From contig NZ_KZ477989.1 in assembly GCF_002837185.1 (NCBI RefSeq), positions 47,933 through 111,932 of the forward strand: DNA of 64,000 nt, given 5' to 3'. The stretch comes from Pseudomonas fluorescens. Lineage in GTDB: Bacteria > Pseudomonadota > Gammaproteobacteria > Pseudomonadales > Pseudomonadaceae. The translations under genes and the position numbers were made by a program. Under the pieces are notes generated by a model, which saw nothing but the letters and a program-made list of their open reading frames with translations, ran no database searches and had not been told where the DNA came from. Each line of letters starts with the position of its first letter. Positions within the stretch are counted from its first letter, which is position 1. This document shows, in pieces, positions 61,145-64,000 of the stretch.

Positions 61145-61729
61145 ATGACCCGTGTTGCCGACTATCCGATCCACCCCCAGTTCACCGAACGCTGGTCGCC
61201 TCGCGCCTTTACCGGCGAGAGCATCTCCCGGGAAACCCTGCTGAGCTTCTTCGAAGCGGCGCGCTGGGCACCTTCGGCCTACAACTCGCAGCCATGGCGC
61301 TTTCTCTACGCTCGCCGCGAAACGCCGGACTGGGAGCGCTTCCTGGGTTTGCTCAATGAATTCAACCGGGGCTGGGCGCAGCATGCGTCGGCACTGGTGA
61401 TCATCGCCTCGAAGACCGACTTCGTCGCCCCCGGCGCCACGGAAGAAACCCCGGCCCTGTGGCACACCTTCGACACCGGCGCCGCCTGGGGCCACCTGGC
61501 CTTGCAGGCCAGTCTCGCCGGCTGGCACACCCATGGCATGGCCGGCTTCGATCAGGAACTGACCCGCAAAGAGCTGAAGATCCCCGCAGGCTATGCGCTG
61601 CACGCCGCCGTGGCAGTGGGCAAGCTGGGCGACAAGTCGAGCCTGCCCGAGTACCTGCAAGGCCGCGAAGCGCCAAGCCCGCGCAAGCCGCTGAGCGAGC
61701 TGGTATCGGAAGGTGACTTCAGTCTCTGA
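61145..61729 (+). CDS. Nitroreductase-family oxidoreductase
   Basis: A 194-aa FMN-dependent flavoprotein. The FMN-binding RWSPRAFTGESIS segment near residue 17 and the AARWAPSAYNSQPWRFLYARR block near 37-57 are typical. The GAAWGHLALQASLAGWHTHGMAGF block near 117 completes the fold. The start MTRVADYPIHPQF at 61145 fits the family. Substrate unknown; such enzymes reduce quinones or nitro compounds. Confidence 0.88.
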   Translation: MTRVADYPIHPQFTERWSPRAFTGESISRETLLSFFEAARWAPSAYNSQPWRFLYARRETPDWERFLGLLNEFNRGWAQHASALVIIASKTDFVAPGATEETPALWHTFDTGAAWGHLALQASLAGWHTHGMAGFDQELTRKELKIPAGYALHAAVAVGKLGDKSSLPEYLQGREAPSPRKPLSELVSEGDFSL

Positions 61730-61749
61730 ATCGCGCGCAAAAACCAATA

Positions 61750-61922
61750 TGGGAGGGGGGCAAGCCCTAATGCCAGTTAGTTAAGGCTTTTTGTAGGAGC
61801 GAGCTTGCTCGCGAAAAACTCACAGGCACCGCGTTCATGCAGAAAGCACGCGTTATCGTTGACGCTTTTCGCGAGCAAGCTCGCTCCTACAGACTGGCAT
61901 TAGGGCAAACCCCCTCGCACAT
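61750..61922. repeat. Family A REP pair split by a nested REPIN
   Basis: The outer arms are a decayed inverted pair of family A type: TGGGAGGGGGGCAAGCCCTA with ATGCCAGT after it (61750-61777), and ACTGGCATTAGGGCAAACCC with CCCTCGCACA after it (61893-61922). Between them, at 61792-61891, lies a complete family B REPIN. Confidence 0.85.
61792..61891. repeat. REPIN, family B, 100 bp, nested
   Basis: A full-length family B element with intact TGTAGGAGCGAG and CTCGCTCCTACA ends. It is placed off-centre within the outer family A pair. Confidence 0.92.
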
Positions 61923-61944
61923 TTTGTCCACGCCTGCGTTCGTA

Positions 61945-62877
61945 TCAGTAGCCGCGCTCGAAACTTACTTCCCCGCGTAGTGCCTGTTTAGCCTGGTACG
62001 CACGCACGTTCTGCACGAACAACTGCACCATCATTGCCGGCGAAGTCGGTGCCGAGCTGTGCCCGGTCAACAACAAGCCCCACGCCGTCCAGAACGGATG
62101 GCGTTGCGGCAGCGGCTCCTGGCGGCAGACGTCGATCACCGCTCCGGCCAGATGTCCCTCTTTGAGGGCTTCGACCAGATCGGCATCCACCACCGCCACG
62201 CCGCGCCCGACGTTGATAAACAAGGCGGTCGGCTTGAATTGCTTGAACAGTGCGGCGTCGTACAGGTCATGGGTGTCGGGGGTGTTGGGCAGCAGGTTGA
62301 TCACATAATCCACCTCGCCCACCAGCCGGCCCAATTGATCGAGCCCGGCGACTTCGATAAACGGCGCCTGCTCGCGGGCCTGGCTGGCGATGCCATACAG
62401 CTTGACGCCAAACGGCAGCAGGAACTGCGCCACGCTCTGGCCAATATCGCCGGTGCCGACCACCAGCACCTTGCGCCCCGCCAGGCTCTGGCCCAGGCGG
62501 CTGTCCCACTTGCGCTCGACCTGGCTGACCAGCCGCGCCAACACTTCACGTTCGTGTCCGAGCATGTAGGCCAGGACGAATTCGGCCATGACCTGGCCAA
62601 AGATGCCGACCGCGCGGGTCAGGCGATAATCACGCGGCAATCCTTCGGCCAGCAGCGGCGTGATGCCAGCCCAGGTCGACTGCAACCATTGCGGATGATG
62701 CCCCTGGCGCAACAGCGTCGCCAGCAGGTCCGGCTGGCCCAGCCACACGGGGCAATCGGCGGCCAGGCGCGAGAGTTCGGCCGAGTCGCCGCTGGTCAGT
62801 ACCTCAAGGTCCGGCGCGGCTTCGCGAAGCAATTGGGCGTAGAGCGGGTGATCCTGTTCAGCAATCAGAACACGCAT
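61945..62877 (-). CDS. D-2-hydroxyacid dehydrogenase
   Basis: A 310-aa NAD(P)-dependent dehydrogenase of the D-isomer family. The nucleotide-binding loop is VVGTGDIGQSVAQFL near residue 137, the catalytic Arg is in FINVGRGVAVVDADL near 223, the Glu is in CRQEPLPQRHPFW, and the His is in LLTGHSSAPTSP near 273. Glyoxylate or hydroxypyruvate reduction is possible, but the substrate is not evident. It lies upstream of the YcgL and rnd genes in the order common in Pseudomonas. Confidence 0.88.
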   Translation of the reverse strand: MRVLIAEQDHPLYAQLLREAAPDLEVLTSGDSAELSRLAADCPVWLGQPDLLATLLRQGHHPQWLQSTWAGITPLLAEGLPRDYRLTRAVGIFGQVMAEFVLAYMLGHEREVLARLVSQVERKWDSRLGQSLAGRKVLVVGTGDIGQSVAQFLLPFGVKLYGIASQAREQAPFIEVAGLDQLGRLVGEVDYVINLLPNTPDTHDLYDAALFKQFKPTALFINVGRGVAVVDADLVEALKEGHLAGAVIDVCRQEPLPQRHPFWTAWGLLLTGHSSAPTSPAMMVQLFVQNVRAYQAKQALRGEVSFERGY

Positions 62878-62984
62878 GGTTCAAACCTTTCAAAAACAGT
62901 GCAGACGGCCGCCCGCATCCTTACGGCCACCGTCCTCTAATACAATTCCATTCAAGCCTGCGCCCTGATACGGACGCTGATCGG

Positions 62985-63278
62985 TCACATCGGGTCGTTG
63001 CGGCGCAGCAGCTCTTCAGGCAGGTGCTCGATGTACTCGTCCTCGGCGGGCGGCATTTGCAGGTGATAGCCCTGCTTGTCGAGGTTTTCCAGCACCACGG
63101 CGATGTCCTCGCGCGACAGTTTGCGCTCGGGTGTCAGCACCATGTCGAAGGCGTGATGCGGCTTGCCGAAGGCGAGCATCAACGGCTCCGGCACCCGCTC
63201 CAGGGCGTCGCTCTTGAGGACATAGAGGTACATGCCGTCTTTTTTCAAGCTGCGATAAATCGAGCAAATACGTTTCAA
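62985..63278 (-). CDS. YcgL-domain protein
   Basis: A 97-aa protein of the YcgL family (UPF0745), beginning [20 protein letters not shown] and containing [32 protein letters not shown]. The fold is known but not the function. The ATG overlaps the rnd stop by 4 bases, so the two genes are coupled. Confidence 0.9.
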   Translation of the reverse strand: MKRICSIYRSLKKDGMYLYVLKSDALERVPEPLMLAFGKPHHAFDMVLTPERKLSREDIAVVLENLDKQGYHLQMPPAEDEYIEHLPEELLRRNDPM

Positions 63279-64000
63279 GGCTGTTCTCCGGCACTGGCCA
63301 GGCTGTCGAGCAGCGCCTGGCCCATCAATTCGCGACGCCAGCCACGCAGCGAATCGGGTAATTGGTAAGGCCCATCGGGATAGCCACTTTTAACCAGGGC
63401 TTCGAGGGTTTTCTTGCGCAGCATCAGTTCCGGCGCCATGTCCAGGCGCTCGGCGAACGTCTGGCCCAGGGCGCGCAGTTGCTTGATCAGCGCAGCGGCA
63501 TCGACCGGCAGCGGTTCAGGCACGGCAGGCGGCCATTGGTCCATGGGCACGCTGCCCGCACGCTTGATCAGGTCGAGCAGGAACTGGCCGTCCTGACGCA
63601 CGGTGCGCGGGTGCATGTCTTCGATCTTGCCCAGGGCGGCGAGGTTATCCGGCTGGGATTTGGCCAGGGGCCATAACGAGTGCTCACGCACGATGCGGTT
63701 GCGCGGCAGGTCACGAGCGCGGGCTTGCTGCTCGCGCCAGGCGCACAGTTCACGCAATACGACGAGCTGGGCGCGGGACAGTTTCCACGCCAGCTTGGCG
63801 TCGCGGTACACCTCGTACGGGTCGACTTCGCGGCGCAGGTTGGCCACCAGCTCGGCGCCGTCTTCCAGTACCCAGGCGTATTTGTCGTCGGTCAATTGCG
63901 GGCGCAGGCGGATGTAGACTTCAGCCAGGTGCACGGCGTCTTCGGCGGCATAGCTCACCTGGGTTTCGGACAATGGCCGCTGCAGCCAGTCCGAACGCGT
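63275..64000 (-). CDS. rnd: Ribonuclease D (partial, 5' end outside window)
   Basis: A 3'-5' exoribonuclease that trims tRNA precursors. The part in the window is the C-terminal 241 codons: the end of the DEDD exonuclease domain, with motif [16 protein letters not shown] near the top, and the HRDC domain ([26 protein letters not shown]) with its typical [13 protein letters not shown]. The frame continues past base 64000. It is cotranscribed with ycgL. Confidence 0.92.
   Translation of the reverse strand, partial: TRSDWLQRPLSETQVSYAAEDAVHLAEVYIRLRPQLTDDKYAWVLEDGAELVANLRREVDPYEVYRDAKLAWKLSRAQLVVLRELCAWREQQARARDLPRNRIVREHSLWPLAKSQPDNLAALGKIEDMHPRTVRQDGQFLLDLIKRAGSVPMDQWPPAVPEPLPVDAAALIKQLRALGQTFAERLDMAPELMLRKKTLEALVKSGYPDGPYQLPDSLRGWRRELMGQALLDSLASAGEQP

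Overview
The window comes from a fluorescent-type Pseudomonas (P. fluorescens / synxantha-like) chromosome. The evidence is GC-rich coding DNA, typical Pseudomonas protein sequences (SthA, PsrA, FadBA, LexA-SulA, PdxB, AcnA, YcgN/YcgL/Rnd) and many copies of two Pseudomonas REP/REPIN families. It is almost entirely core genome. I see no prophage, insertion sequence, integrase, CRISPR array, tRNA or rRNA.

Layout. 1-3 kb: lolC-lolD-lolE lipoprotein-release operon on the minus strand, with lolE cut by the window edge. 3-8.3 kb: a PilZ-like protein, a glycerophosphodiesterase, transhydrogenase SthA, a chalcone-isomerase-like protein and a long GAPDH. 8.6-15.3 kb: mfd, a CsiV-family protein and a SWIM-SNF2 helicase. 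15.4-18.9 kb: nagZ and psrA divergent from lexA-sulA, with tandem PsrA-type operators and two SOS boxes visible. 19-26.1 kb: topA, a DUF1653 protein and the fadBA beta-oxidation operon. 26.1-31.9 kb: a possible small RNA, a universal stress protein, an ABC-F ATPase and lytic transglycosylase Slt. 32-35 kb: a class II Fic protein, an MsbA-like ABC exporter and a 57-aa protein. 35-45.7 kb: pdxB, a MATE exporter, tusA, rlmM, acnA, lpxO, cysK and a DUF748 protein. 45.9-48.5 kb: a MoxR-VWA operon and an EF-hand protein. 48.7-52.1 kb: pxpABC (5-oxoproline hydrolysis) with a divergent LysR regulator. 52.2-64 kb: small membrane proteins, a class II amidotransferase, oligopeptidase B, a lone cyclic-nucleotide-binding domain, a SpeE-like protein, YajD nuclease, a SPOUT methyltransferase, an M1-like pseudopeptidase, YcgN, a nitroreductase, a hydroxyacid dehydrogenase, YcgL and the 3' part of rnd.

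How the parts relate. PsrA is known to control fatty-acid responses, and fadBA lies 5.5 kb away. LexA and SulA form an SOS module beside the repair factor Mfd. PxpA, B and C form one enzyme. The most unusual features are in the spaces between genes. One 100-bp REPIN provides the stop codons of two convergent genes (MATE exporter and tusA). Another REPIN of the same family is nested inside a REP pair of the other family. An intrinsic terminator sits between lolD and lolE. A promoter-like -10 lies in the arm of a 17-bp inverted repeat before the SPOUT gene. Among proteins, a secreted M1-peptidase-like protein has lost its zinc ligands.

Limits: function calls rest on motifs and remembered family sequences. 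No database search, folding or promoter software was run.
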